Positions 8,287 through 14,623 of a stretch of DNA of 15,002 bases are shown piece by piece; the stretch's first letter is position 1, and every line of letters begins with the position of its first letter. The stretch covers positions 164,595 to 179,596 of the forward strand of contig CAJUGD010000001.1 in NCBI GenBank assembly GCA_910586205.1. The letters run 5' to 3'. Both the position numbers and the translations under genes were made by a program. Source of the DNA: an uncultured Lachnospiraceae bacterium (GTDB taxonomy: Bacteria; Bacillota; Clostridia; Lachnospirales; Lachnospiraceae). The notes below the pieces were generated by a model that was given only the letters and a program-made list of their open reading frames with translations, did no database searches and was not told the DNA's origin.

Positions 8287-8841
8287 ATGTTTTGCACAAA
8301 TTGTGGGAGAGAGTTAAGCGACGGTCTGAATTTCTGCATATACTGCGGAGTGCGTTTGGCTAATGGAAATGCAGGGGCAAAAGCGACACAGGCTGCTTTT
8401 GACGGGGAACCGGCGCCGGCTTCCATGCCAGAGGTTTCCCAGCAGGCTGCTGCTAAGATGGAGTCGCCTATACAAAATGGGACACAGACACCGGTTGTGG
8501 AAAATAACATTACAGAGGATGCACCGGCTCAGGGGCTTCTGGTGCTGCAAGACATGAAGGACAGCAGCAAAATATATGGATGTGATCTGAGTCGTCCGGC
8601 TGTTCTTGGCCGTGATGCTTCTGGCTGTGATGTAGTGATTGAAGGGGATAAATCGGTATCCAGAAAGCACTGCAGATTTTTCTGCCGAGGAAATTCATGC
8701 TTTGTAGAAGATATGAATTCCTTTAACCATACCTATTTGAATGGGGCACTGGTGGAAGTTCCGCAGGAAATCCATGTGGGAGATTGTTTGAAATTCGGTA
8801 TGGTTGAGCTGACAGTGGCAGAATGTGATATGGGCAGTTGA
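8287..8841 (+). CDS. Zinc-ribbon protein with canonical FHA domain
   Basis: A 184-residue soluble protein. The N-terminal ribbon MFCTNCGRELSDGLNFCIYC (C3, C6, C17, C20) is followed by an Ala/Pro/Gln-rich linker and a full FHA domain at about 85-180. The residues that contact phosphothreonine are present: G108-R109 in VLGRD, S125 and H128 in VSRKHC, and N152 in TYLNG. It is the only FHA domain in the window with a complete binding site, so it is the best candidate reader of kinase-made phosphothreonine, including the TIAIP repeats of the first gene. A purine-rich ribosome site (GAAGGAAGGG) ends 6 bases before the ATG. It lies 43 bases after the wall-binding protein and is followed by a strong hairpin. 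Confidence 0.93.
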   Translation: MFCTNCGRELSDGLNFCIYCGVRLANGNAGAKATQAAFDGEPAPASMPEVSQQAAAKMESPIQNGTQTPVVENNITEDAPAQGLLVLQDMKDSSKIYGCDLSRPAVLGRDASGCDVVIEGDKSVSRKHCRFFCRGNSCFVEDMNSFNHTYLNGALVEVPQEIHVGDCLKFGMVELTVAECDMGS

Positions 8842-8848
8842 TACCGGG

Positions 8849-8893
8849 AAGATGCTTTGGCGTTCATCGGTGAGATGAGTGCCAGAGCATCTT
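8849..8893 (+). promoter_or_regulatory. Near-perfect 45-base intergenic hairpin
   Basis: Arms at 8849-8861 and 8881-8893 pair over 13 positions with one G-U. Inside, TCATC (8864-8868) pairs with GATGA (8874-8878) around a five-base loop. Only four T residues follow (8892-8895), so it would be a weak terminator. It lies between the FHA gene stop (8841) and the next start (8933), and could lower downstream expression, protect the upstream mRNA end or be a processing site. The structure is seen; its effect is inferred. Confidence 0.65.
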
Positions 8894-8932
8894 TTACGTA
8901 GAATGGTATTTGCCTGTAAGGGAGGAAAAGGT

Positions 8933-9784
8933 ATGTTTTGTCCAAAATGCGGAAAGGAATTAAAGCCTGGGGTAAAGTTCTGTGGCGGATGCGGGGCGCC
9001 TACAGGACAGGTCTCGTCTGAATATGGGAATACAGCAGCTCCAAAGCAGGCGCCTGGGGGCCGGCCTAAAAAGAAAAAGGGCCTATGGGCAGGTAGTTTG
9101 GTGGTTTTATTTTTGCTTCTTTTTTCAGGGGGATTTGCTGCATATAAGCAGGGAATGCTGGACAGTCTGATTGATTCTACGCCATGGGGATATGACGGAG
9201 GCAAGGAAAGGGAGGAGAGAAGGGAAGCCAGGGAGAAGAGAAGACAAGAAGGGGAAGAAGATAGAGCTGCGACAACAACAGCAGCGCCTGAGGCATTTAC
9301 AGAGACAGAAAACTCGATGGCTACAACAGAAGCAGAAAGTTCGATGGCTATCACAGAGGCAGAGACAACGGCGGCTTTTGCGGGGGCTATGGAAACCACA
9401 GCTTCCTATTATTCTTCTTCGGGTGGTTCTGGTTATTCGACCTCCTCACCCAACTATTACAGCTATACTCCGCCGCCAACCACTGCGCCAAGCTATACTT
9501 ATAGAGGCTATGACAACAGCTATATGATTCCAAACAGCAGCTACAGCAGACTGACAGAGGCAGACTTAGCTGGATATACGAAAGAACAGCTAAAGATTGC
9601 CCGCAATGAGATCTATGCAAGACATGGAAGACGCTTTGATACAGAGGCTCTGCAGAATTATTTTAATACAAAGTCTTGGTACAGCGGAACCATTGCACCG
9701 TCTTCCTTTAGTGAAGATCTGTTGAGCCAGGTGGAAAAAGATAACATTAAGCTCATAAAAAAGAAGGAAGATTCCATACCGTAG
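8933..9784 (+). CDS. Zinc-ribbon single-pass membrane protein with extracellular YARHG domain
   Basis: A 283-residue protein. The ribbon MFCPKCGKELKPGVKFCGGC (C3, C6, C17, C20) is cytoplasmic, followed by a KKKK anchor and one membrane helix at about 50-71. Outside are a highly charged Arg/Glu/Lys stretch, a Thr/Ala/Glu-rich region with short repeats around TEAESSMAI, a Ser/Tyr/Gly/Pro-rich spacer, and a C-terminal YARHG domain: ARNEIYARHGRRF, then LQNYFNTKSWY, ending in a helix with EKDNIKLI. YARHG is a small extracellular domain of unclear function, often next to wall or peptidase proteins. An in-frame ATG at 8879 would add 18 residues, but it falls within the upstream hairpin. I chose 8933 because GGAGG sits 7 bases before it and the protein then begins at the ribbon like its paralogues. 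Confidence 0.87.
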   Translation: MFCPKCGKELKPGVKFCGGCGAPTGQVSSEYGNTAAPKQAPGGRPKKKKGLWAGSLVVLFLLLFSGGFAAYKQGMLDSLIDSTPWGYDGGKEREERREAREKRRQEGEEDRAATTTAAPEAFTETENSMATTEAESSMAITEAETTAAFAGAMETTASYYSSSGGSGYSTSSPNYYSYTPPPTTAPSYTYRGYDNSYMIPNSSYSRLTEADLAGYTKEQLKIARNEIYARHGRRFDTEALQNYFNTKSWYSGTIAPSSFSEDLLSQVEKDNIKLIKKKEDSIP

Positions 9785-9823
9785 GAATATGAAAGAAAAG
9801 GGCAGATGGGGAGTGTTTTCAGA

Positions 9824-9869
9824 ATGCCTTCCTACGGCATGCTGCCGGACGCAGCGAGAGGGCGATGCC
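9824..9869 (+). promoter_or_regulatory. Mutually exclusive hairpins ahead of double zinc-ribbon gene
   Basis: GGCAT at 9836-9840 can pair with ATGCC at 9824-9828 (7-base loop) or with ATGCC at 9865-9869. The second choice encloses a GCTGC/GCAGC hairpin (9841-9855, loop CGGAC). The structure ends 7 bases before the GAGGAGG ribosome site of the next gene. The stems are short, so a regulatory role is only a possibility. Confidence 0.35.
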
Positions 9870-9891
9870 TTTAAATGAGGAGGAAAAATGG

Positions 9892-10350
9892 ATGAAATGT
9901 TATAAATGCGGCGCAGAGATGGTAGAAGATGCTGTATTTTGCGGCATTTGCGGAACCAGGCTGAAGGAAGTCCCCACAGAAATGGCAGAGGAATCCATAG
10001 AGGCAGAGGCAGCCGATTGGGATGTGGCCGAGGAGTGGGAACCAGCAGCGGACTGGGATGAGAAAGAGGAATGGGAAATCCTGAGTATGGAGGAAGCCAG
10101 GGAACCAGGATCTGGAAGCTCAGATATGCAGAGAGAAGGGGCTGCAGATACCAGGGAGCTGCGTCATTGTCCGAATTGCGGAAAACAGCTTGCAAAAGAC
10201 ATGGCATTTTGTAATGAATGCGGCTGCAGGATATCAGACGGAGCGAAGGCTCAGGAAGGTAAGAAGGACGACTGGAAAAACCTGGCTCCGGCTATTCTTA
10301 TTGGAGCTGCGATTATTGGGATTATAATAGCAGTGATATTAATACTGTAA
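9892..10350 (+). CDS. Double zinc-ribbon tail-anchored membrane protein
   Basis: A 152-residue protein with two four-Cys ribbons separated by a very acidic, Trp-rich linker. The first is MKCYKCGAEMVEDAVFCGIC (C3, C6, C17, C20); the second, near residue 93, is RHCPNCGKQLAKDMAFCNEC. The linker repeats patterns such as ADWDVAEEWEPAADWDEKEE. The C-terminus is one membrane helix (about 131-152) with no residues beyond it, so both ribbons should face the cytoplasm. It may act as a membrane docking point for the other ribbon proteins; this is inference. ATG 9892 was preferred over 9865 because GAGGAGG (9877-9883) lies 8 bases before it and the protein then starts at the ribbon. No enzyme motif is visible. 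Confidence 0.85.
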   Translation: MKCYKCGAEMVEDAVFCGICGTRLKEVPTEMAEESIEAEAADWDVAEEWEPAADWDEKEEWEILSMEEAREPGSGSSDMQREGAADTRELRHCPNCGKQLAKDMAFCNECGCRISDGAKAQEGKKDDWKNLAPAILIGAAIIGIIIAVILIL

Positions 10351-10392
10351 ATACTGTAGATAAGATTACTTTAGAACCAGGAGGATACGATT

Positions 10393-10803
10393 ATGGCTTT
10401 AGATTTTAAACAGGGGATTTCAAAGCAGATCACAAAACTGAATATGAAGACATCCACTTTTCTGGAGGAGAATAAGATTAAAACCTACATTGGGACTCTG
10501 GAAAATGATATACAGGATTTAAAGGTAAGGGCAGGAGAATTAGGATACCAAATGTGGAAATCCGGTAATTTTGACACAAAGCAGTTGATACCGCTGTACG
10601 AGGAAGTATCTGCAAAAGAAATACAGATTCAGGAGCAGGAACAGCAGATGAAAGAAATCTTGGCAAAAAATCAGCAGGTTTTAGGTCAGACTGCCGAATC
10701 ATACTCTGGAGCATCAGAAAGTTCCGTGTTTTGTCCCAAGTGCGGTTCATCCTGTCCGGCAAATGTGAATTTTTGTAAAAAATGTGGAAATAAGCTGCAC
10801 TGA
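10393..10803 (+). CDS. Coiled-coil protein with C-terminal zinc ribbon
   Basis: A 136-residue soluble protein that reverses the usual order of its neighbours: a long helical region (about 1-95, rich in Glu, Gln, Lys and Leu, likely coiled coil) comes first and the four-Cys ribbon comes last (CPKC at 114-117, CKKC at 128-131), with one extra Cys at 121. No catalytic motif is visible. Coiled-coil plus ribbon suggests an assembly or adaptor role. AGGAGG at 10379-10384 lies 8 bases before the ATG and the gene follows its neighbour by 42 bases. Confidence 0.85.
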   Translation: MALDFKQGISKQITKLNMKTSTFLEENKIKTYIGTLENDIQDLKVRAGELGYQMWKSGNFDTKQLIPLYEEVSAKEIQIQEQEQQMKEILAKNQQVLGQTAESYSGASESSVFCPKCGSSCPANVNFCKKCGNKLH

Positions 10804-10873
10804 GTTTCTCTGTATGGAAGGATAGATAAAGAAAGAGGATACGCCGGCAAGGGCAGGAGAGTGGAAATATTTC

Positions 10874-11857
10874 ATGGACAGTTCAGAAAAAAAGAAAATC
10901 ATTATGATCATCATAGCCTGTGTCATATTATTTACAGCAGCAGGAAGCGCTGTAGGGCTTTTGATCCTTCAGAAAAAGCAGATGGATGATATGGCTCAAA
11001 AGCATGAAAAAATGATGGAGGAATTAGAAAGGATGCAGGAAAATCAAGAGCCTGGAATCAGAGAAGATACTCCTGATGGAAATGATGAAGCCGCAGAAAC
11101 AGAGGCTGCAGAAACCAATCCGATTGAGATAGAACCAGAAGGAACGAAAGCTGCAGAGACAAAAGCCGCAGAGACAGGGCCGGCCTTTTTAGAAAGCTTG
11201 TCAGGGCTGTCTCCAGGGACTGTTTTGTCAGAGGAGGAGCTGGATTTTGACAATCTGGATCAATATTTTATGGTGTGGGAGATAGAGGAAGGGGATAATC
11301 TGTATGAGAGGATCAACGGCAAGTCCTACAAGAAGAATGATTATGTGCCGCTAGAATCCCTGCGTTATCTTAAAATGCCTCACTATAACTTTGACGGGCA
11401 GATTCAGGTGGGGGAGATGATTGTCAGCCAGGATATTTTGGAGGATGTGTTTGCAATTTTCAAAGAATTGTTTCAACATAAATATCAGATTCAGTCTATG
11501 TATCTTGTAGATAATTATTGGACAGGTGATCCGGATACAACCGATTCTGCTTCCATTGATGTGAATAACACATCTGCTTTTTGTTTCCGTATGGCGACAG
11601 GCTCCGGGCATCTTTCTAATCATGCCTACGGCAAAGCCATTGATATAAATCCTCAGCAGAATCCGTATGTATCTTATTCTACAGGTGAGCCTAAATGGGC
11701 ACATTCTAATGCCGATCCTTATATTGACAGAACCACAGGTCTGCCTCATGTGATCACTCATGATGATTTGGCTTTTAAGCTGTTTAAGGAGAGAGGATTC
11801 CGGTGGGGCGGTGATTGGAATAATCCCAAAGATTATCAGCATTTTGATAAAAATTAA
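10874..11857 (+). CDS. Membrane-anchored M15-family (VanY-like) peptidoglycan peptidase
   Basis: A 327-residue protein. An N-terminal membrane helix (about 8-32, after KKK) is followed by a short charged helix, an acidic linker repeating AAET-type units (about 72-105), and a catalytic domain in the last 170 residues. SNHAYGKAIDINP supplies zinc ligands H250 and D257, and FRWGGDW...DYQHF supplies D320 and H323, the pattern of M15 D,D-carboxypeptidases and endopeptidases that trim peptide stems in peptidoglycan. No cleavage site is apparent, so it is probably held at the outer membrane face. It is the last gene before a strong terminator and links this kinase/FHA locus to the wall. The substrate (D-Ala-D-Ala or another cross-link) cannot be told from the sequence. 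Confidence 0.9.
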   Translation: MDSSEKKKIIMIIIACVILFTAAGSAVGLLILQKKQMDDMAQKHEKMMEELERMQENQEPGIREDTPDGNDEAAETEAAETNPIEIEPEGTKAAETKAAETGPAFLESLSGLSPGTVLSEEELDFDNLDQYFMVWEIEEGDNLYERINGKSYKKNDYVPLESLRYLKMPHYNFDGQIQVGEMIVSQDILEDVFAIFKELFQHKYQIQSMYLVDNYWTGDPDTTDSASIDVNNTSAFCFRMATGSGHLSNHAYGKAIDINPQQNPYVSYSTGEPKWAHSNADPYIDRTTGLPHVITHDDLAFKLFKERGFRWGGDWNNPKDYQHFDKN

Positions 11858-11863
11858 CAGGAA

Positions 11864-11890
11864 AGGCGTGCGATGGAGTGCGCCTTTTTT
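11864..11890 (+). terminator. Rho-independent terminator after the M15 peptidase
   Basis: Arms 11864-11871 and 11878-11885 form an 8-bp GC-rich stem with two G-U pairs and a six-base loop, followed by a run of T residues through 11890 and more T at 11893-11896. It starts 7 bases after the stop codon and ends the upstream transcription unit. Confidence 0.88.
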
Positions 11891-11968
11891 AATTTTCACT
11901 TGTGACAGCGGTAACAGATAGACTGTCAAGAGATATTCCCTCATATATTGAGTATCATGAAAAAAGTG

Positions 11969-11997
11969 TTGTAAAATATACCCTGCTATATTAAAAT
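11969..11997 (+). promoter_or_regulatory. Candidate sigma-A promoter for the kinase-ATPase unit
   Basis: TTGTAA at 11969-11974 and TAAAAT at 11992-11997 are separated by 17 bases, in an AT-rich stretch between the terminator and the GTG start at 12030. Transcription would begin near 12004, giving a short leader with GGGGAG as ribosome site. Confidence 0.6.
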
Positions 11998-12029
11998 ATG
12001 ACTACAGAGATGATTGGGGAGAGAGGGAG

Positions 12030-13463
12030 GTGGAAAGATTCGGGAGCACCATACTATTCGGAAAATATGAGCTGTGCCGGTTATTAGGCCGCGGGAGAAA
12101 CGGGACCGTATACCTGGCAAAGCATAAAGAACTGGAGGAATACCGGGCGATCAAGCAGGTACCGAAAAGCTGCGTAGATTATGATCAGTTTCGCAAGGAA
12201 GCCTTGATATTAAAGGACATCCGGCATCCGGGGATACCAGTAGTGTATGATTTGGAAGAAGATGAAGATTTCTGTTATTTGATTGAGGAATTTTTGGAGG
12301 GAGATTCGCTGTACGCTCTTGTTTCAGACATAGGGCATTTTTCAACGGCAATGACGGTCCGGTATGGGATTCAGATTTGCCATCTGGTGAATATCTTGCA
12401 TTCGGCAACTCCTACCCCTATTTTGTATCTGGATTTACAGCCTAAAAACCTGTTGGTGTGTAACGACACTGTCAAATTAGTGGATTTTGACCACGCGATT
12501 CATTTAGATGAGGCGGAATACCTGACAAAACGCTATGGAACAGTGGGGTGTGCGGCCCCCGAGCAATATACAGGAGCAGTTTTAGACAAACGGACGGATA
12601 TCTATGCCATTGGTGCTGTCCTTTATTACATGCTGACGGGAGAATTTCCGGACAAGATGCCTGTATATCCAAGGGAACGCATGGATCGTCATTGGGCTAA
12701 GCTTATCCGCACTTGTCTTAAGGAGAATCCTGAAGAACGGTATGAATCGGCAGATCGACTGGCCAGAGAGCTGGAACAGATCCGGAAGCAGATGGAGAAA
12801 GTAGAAAAGGGTGTTTTTCGGGAAGACCCGGAATCATCTCTGACCATTGCCATAGCAGGCGCTTTTCCAGGCGCCGGGACAACCCATGTGGCAATCGGGT
12901 TTGCGGCCTGTCTTTGGCGGCACGGGTTGTCTGTGTTATATGAGGAGAAGAATGGTTCTGATGCGGTCAGACAGATGGCTGGCTGTGAAGGATGCAGCAT
13001 GGATTCTTTTGGAATTTACCGGATTCATGGTCTGCCTATGCTTCCTCTTTATGGAGAAGCCGTAAAGCTGGAATCTCATCCCTACAGGGTGGTGATACAG
13101 GATTACGGAACACTTGGTGAAACATTTTCGCAGGAAATAGCAGATGGATATCTGCTGGTCTGTGGGAGCAAGCCCTGGCAGTGGAAAGGTGTCAGGGACG
13201 CTGTTCAATTCCCGGGAAATCCCCCGGGGATGGCGATTATCTACAATCAGTTCTGCGGGCAGCTTACAGACAGGCTGCCTGGCCCGGCAAAAGAAGCAGA
13301 GTGCTTTTTGATGCCAGATTGTCCCAATCCATTTACGTGTGCCAGAAGGGTACAAAAGGTATATGATGAGATATTTTTGTCACTTGTAAGCAAAAGAACA
13401 GGAGGTAAAATACGGGCGCTGTTAGAAATGGTAACGAGATTTTTTTCCGCAGGAAGATTTTAA
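12030..13463 (+). CDS. Atypical Ser/Thr kinase fused to a MinD/CpaE-like P-loop ATPase domain
   Basis: A 477-residue cytoplasmic protein with no ribbon and no membrane helix. Residues about 11-265 are a kinase domain with LGRGRNGTVYLA, Lys42 (AIKQ) and APEQY. The catalytic loop reads YLD (133-135) where HRD is usual but keeps the Asp and Asn140, and DFG is DFD (152-154). The key charged residues remain, so activity is possible. From about 270 a second domain begins with IAIAGAFPGAGTTHVAIGFA, a Walker A loop of the ParA/MinD/CpaE type but without the usual signature lysine; the final Lys/Thr step reads GTTH. This domain continues to about 450 with LLVCGSKPWQWK and MAIIYNQF. The GTG start has GGGGAG 8 bases upstream (12016-12021). 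The fusion suggests kinase control of ATPase-driven positioning or assembly. Confidence 0.88.
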   Translation: MERFGSTILFGKYELCRLLGRGRNGTVYLAKHKELEEYRAIKQVPKSCVDYDQFRKEALILKDIRHPGIPVVYDLEEDEDFCYLIEEFLEGDSLYALVSDIGHFSTAMTVRYGIQICHLVNILHSATPTPILYLDLQPKNLLVCNDTVKLVDFDHAIHLDEAEYLTKRYGTVGCAAPEQYTGAVLDKRTDIYAIGAVLYYMLTGEFPDKMPVYPRERMDRHWAKLIRTCLKENPEERYESADRLARELEQIRKQMEKVEKGVFREDPESSLTIAIAGAFPGAGTTHVAIGFAACLWRHGLSVLYEEKNGSDAVRQMAGCEGCSMDSFGIYRIHGLPMLPLYGEAVKLESHPYRVVIQDYGTLGETFSQEIADGYLLVCGSKPWQWKGVRDAVQFPGNPPGMAIIYNQFCGQLTDRLPGPAKEAECFLMPDCPNPFTCARRVQKVYDEIFLSLVSKRTGGKIRALLEMVTRFFSAGRF

Positions 13464-14053
13464 GAAGAAAGGCTGCGAGGGAAAGCTCCTGGAGAACCCT
13501 GGGGATTACAGGGGCTGGCAGGGGAGTGGGTGTCACCCACCTGGCAGTTTGGACTGCTAACTACCTGTCTGGCGTATGCCGAGAGAAAACAGCAGTGCTG
13601 GAATGGAATGACCATGAAGATTTTGCGCAGATGGGGCGGTTTTGCACAGGCAGGCTGATCGAAAGGCAGCCATACAGGATTTTGGAAGTGGATTATTATG
13701 CAAAAGCAGGCGCCGGGGAACTGGCGGGCTGTATGAATGGCAATTACCGGTATATTATTATTGACTACGGAGAAATCACCGGACAAAGGTTTCTGGATTG
13801 TGCCCGGTGCGACTTGAAAGTAATCGTCGGCTCATTAAGTGAGTGGCAGGCAGAGGCATTTCTGAATACTGCAAAGAAAGAGGAAAAGCGGGATAAAAGC
13901 TGGAGATATGCCGCTGCATTTGGCAGTGAGGAAGCCAGAAAAAAGATGGAGAAACGCTTTCGGATTTCCGTTGGGAGGATTCCCGGTTCTAAGGATGTGT
14001 TTGCTGTCACCTACGCCGACATTGTTTTTTTTACAGAGCTTTTAAGAGATTGA
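13457..14053 (+). CDS. Second MinD/CpaE-like P-loop protein; start unresolved, possible -1 frameshift product
   Basis: The frame is open from 13409 to the stop at 14053, -1 relative to the kinase gene, and contains no ATG, GTG or TTG before GTG 13526. A start at 13526 would remove the conserved P-loop Gly residues, because GITGAGRGVGVTHLA is encoded from about 13502. Coding must therefore begin earlier. The coordinate given is the ATT codon that overlaps the kinase stop. Alternatives are ACG at 13412, 6 bases after a perfect AGGAGG (13400-13405), CTG at 13499, or -1 slippage on seven T residues at 13440-13446, which would fuse this ORF to the kinase-ATPase. The rest has MinD-like order: TAVLEWNDHEDF, then YIIIDYGE, then LKVIVGSLSEWQAEAF. 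An upstream one-base deletion or sequence error is also possible. Confidence 0.72.
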   Translation: MLRRKAARESSWRTLGITGAGRGVGVTHLAVWTANYLSGVCREKTAVLEWNDHEDFAQMGRFCTGRLIERQPYRILEVDYYAKAGAGELAGCMNGNYRYIIIDYGEITGQRFLDCARCDLKVIVGSLSEWQAEAFLNTAKKEEKRDKSWRYAAAFGSEEARKKMEKRFRISVGRIPGSKDVFAVTYADIVFFTELLRD

Positions 14054-14184
14054 CCGGGCGGCGCAGGTACAGGGAATTTGTGTCACGGCTTATACCTTGT
14101 GAAAACACGGGGAAAAGGTTCTGCAGGAGCTAACCTGCAGATATGCCTCTTTAGTGCGCCCTGCCCGGGAGAACCAAAAAGGGG
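14054..14184 (+). promoter_or_regulatory. Structured leader ahead of the 140-residue protein gene
   Basis: CCGGGC (14054-14059) and GGCGCA (14060-14065) pair with GCCCGG (14163-14168) and TGCGCC (14155-14160), giving a 12-bp GC-rich stem with a two-base bulge. It encloses about 89 bases, including a perfect 7-bp hairpin at 14121-14140. CCTCTTT at 14146-14152 could instead pair with AAAGGGG (14178-14184), covering the ribosome site of the next gene. This looks like a switchable leader, but it matches no riboswitch class I can name. Confidence 0.45.
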
Positions 14185-14192
14185 AGAGTCAC

Positions 14193-14615
14193 ATGAAACG
14201 ACAATATCACTTATATGGAAAAAACCGGGAAGTGTTTCTAAGAGGTCTGCAGAGATACCGGGATCGGGGCGTTGCAATCTTGGTTGACGGAAGAGAGGCA
14301 GATGCCTCGGAATGGATCAAGATATTGGAAGTGCAGGCAGACGGAAGCTTCTACATGGGAGACTATATTATGGATGATTTTTCCGGTCCCAGTGAGGAGA
14401 AAGCCGGAAGGGAAGATAAGCATGCCAGGAAAAATAAAAAATGTAATGGAGAACAAAATCCGGAAGCAATGGTCTGCGAGGATAGGGGAATATATGAAAC
14501 AGAAGAACCAGGCCAGGAGGAAAAGAAAGAGGTGAGGAAAGGGTCAGACGGTTCCGGAGAATACCATATGGGGATGTTAAAGGAAATACGGTTTGACAGG
14601 GTTTATAATAGGTGA
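14193..14615 (+). CDS. Unrecognised 140-residue hypothetical protein
   Basis: I do not recognise this protein. The first 65 residues look like a compact folded domain (YHLYGKNREVFLRGLQRY, VAILVDGREADASEWIKIL, SFYMGDYIMDDF). The middle is very charged and probably disordered (Lys, Glu, Arg, Gly), and the end (LKEIRFDRVYNR) resembles a strand that could complete the N-terminal fold. There is no signal peptide, membrane helix or Cys ribbon. ATG 14193 is preferred over 14154 because GGGGAG (14181-14186) lies 6 bases before it and 14154 falls inside the stem of the leader. It follows the P-loop gene by 139 bases, probably in the same unit. Confidence 0.75.
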   Translation: MKRQYHLYGKNREVFLRGLQRYRDRGVAILVDGREADASEWIKILEVQADGSFYMGDYIMDDFSGPSEEKAGREDKHARKNKKCNGEQNPEAMVCEDRGIYETEEPGQEEKKEVRKGSDGSGEYHMGMLKEIRFDRVYNR

Positions 14616-14621
14616 TTCAAT
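14593..14621 (+). promoter_or_regulatory. Candidate promoter at the 3' end of the hypothetical gene
   Basis: A perfect TTGACA (14593-14598) is followed 17 bases later by TTCAAT (14616-14621, four of six matches). A perfect TATAAT at 14604-14609 is only 5 bases from TTGACA and so cannot pair with it. The start point would be near 14628, at the beginning of the structured RNA region. Confidence 0.35.
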
Positions 14622-14623
14622 AG

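Noticed and set aside
8695..9399. Long reverse-strand ORF
   Set aside because: It runs opposite two well-supported ribbon genes, with Ser/Ala/Val low complexity mirroring their repeats and no domain.
9171..9527. + strand Arg/Gln-rich ORF inside the YARHG protein gene
   Set aside because: Out-of-frame shadow of a low-complexity region; the parent frame has a ribbon, helix and YARHG domain.
9590..10207. Long reverse-strand ORF opposite the YARHG and double-ribbon genes
   Set aside because: Pro/Leu-rich shadow of acidic coding sequence, with no ribosome site or recognisable domain.
14078..14287. ORF overlapping the structured leader and the hypothetical gene start
   Set aside because: No ribosome site, Cys/Gly/Pro-rich shadow composition, and conflict with the better-supported ORF at 14193.
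14604..14609. Perfect TATAAT close to TTGACA
   Set aside because: Only 5 bases separate them, too close to form one promoter, and no -35 lies at the correct distance.
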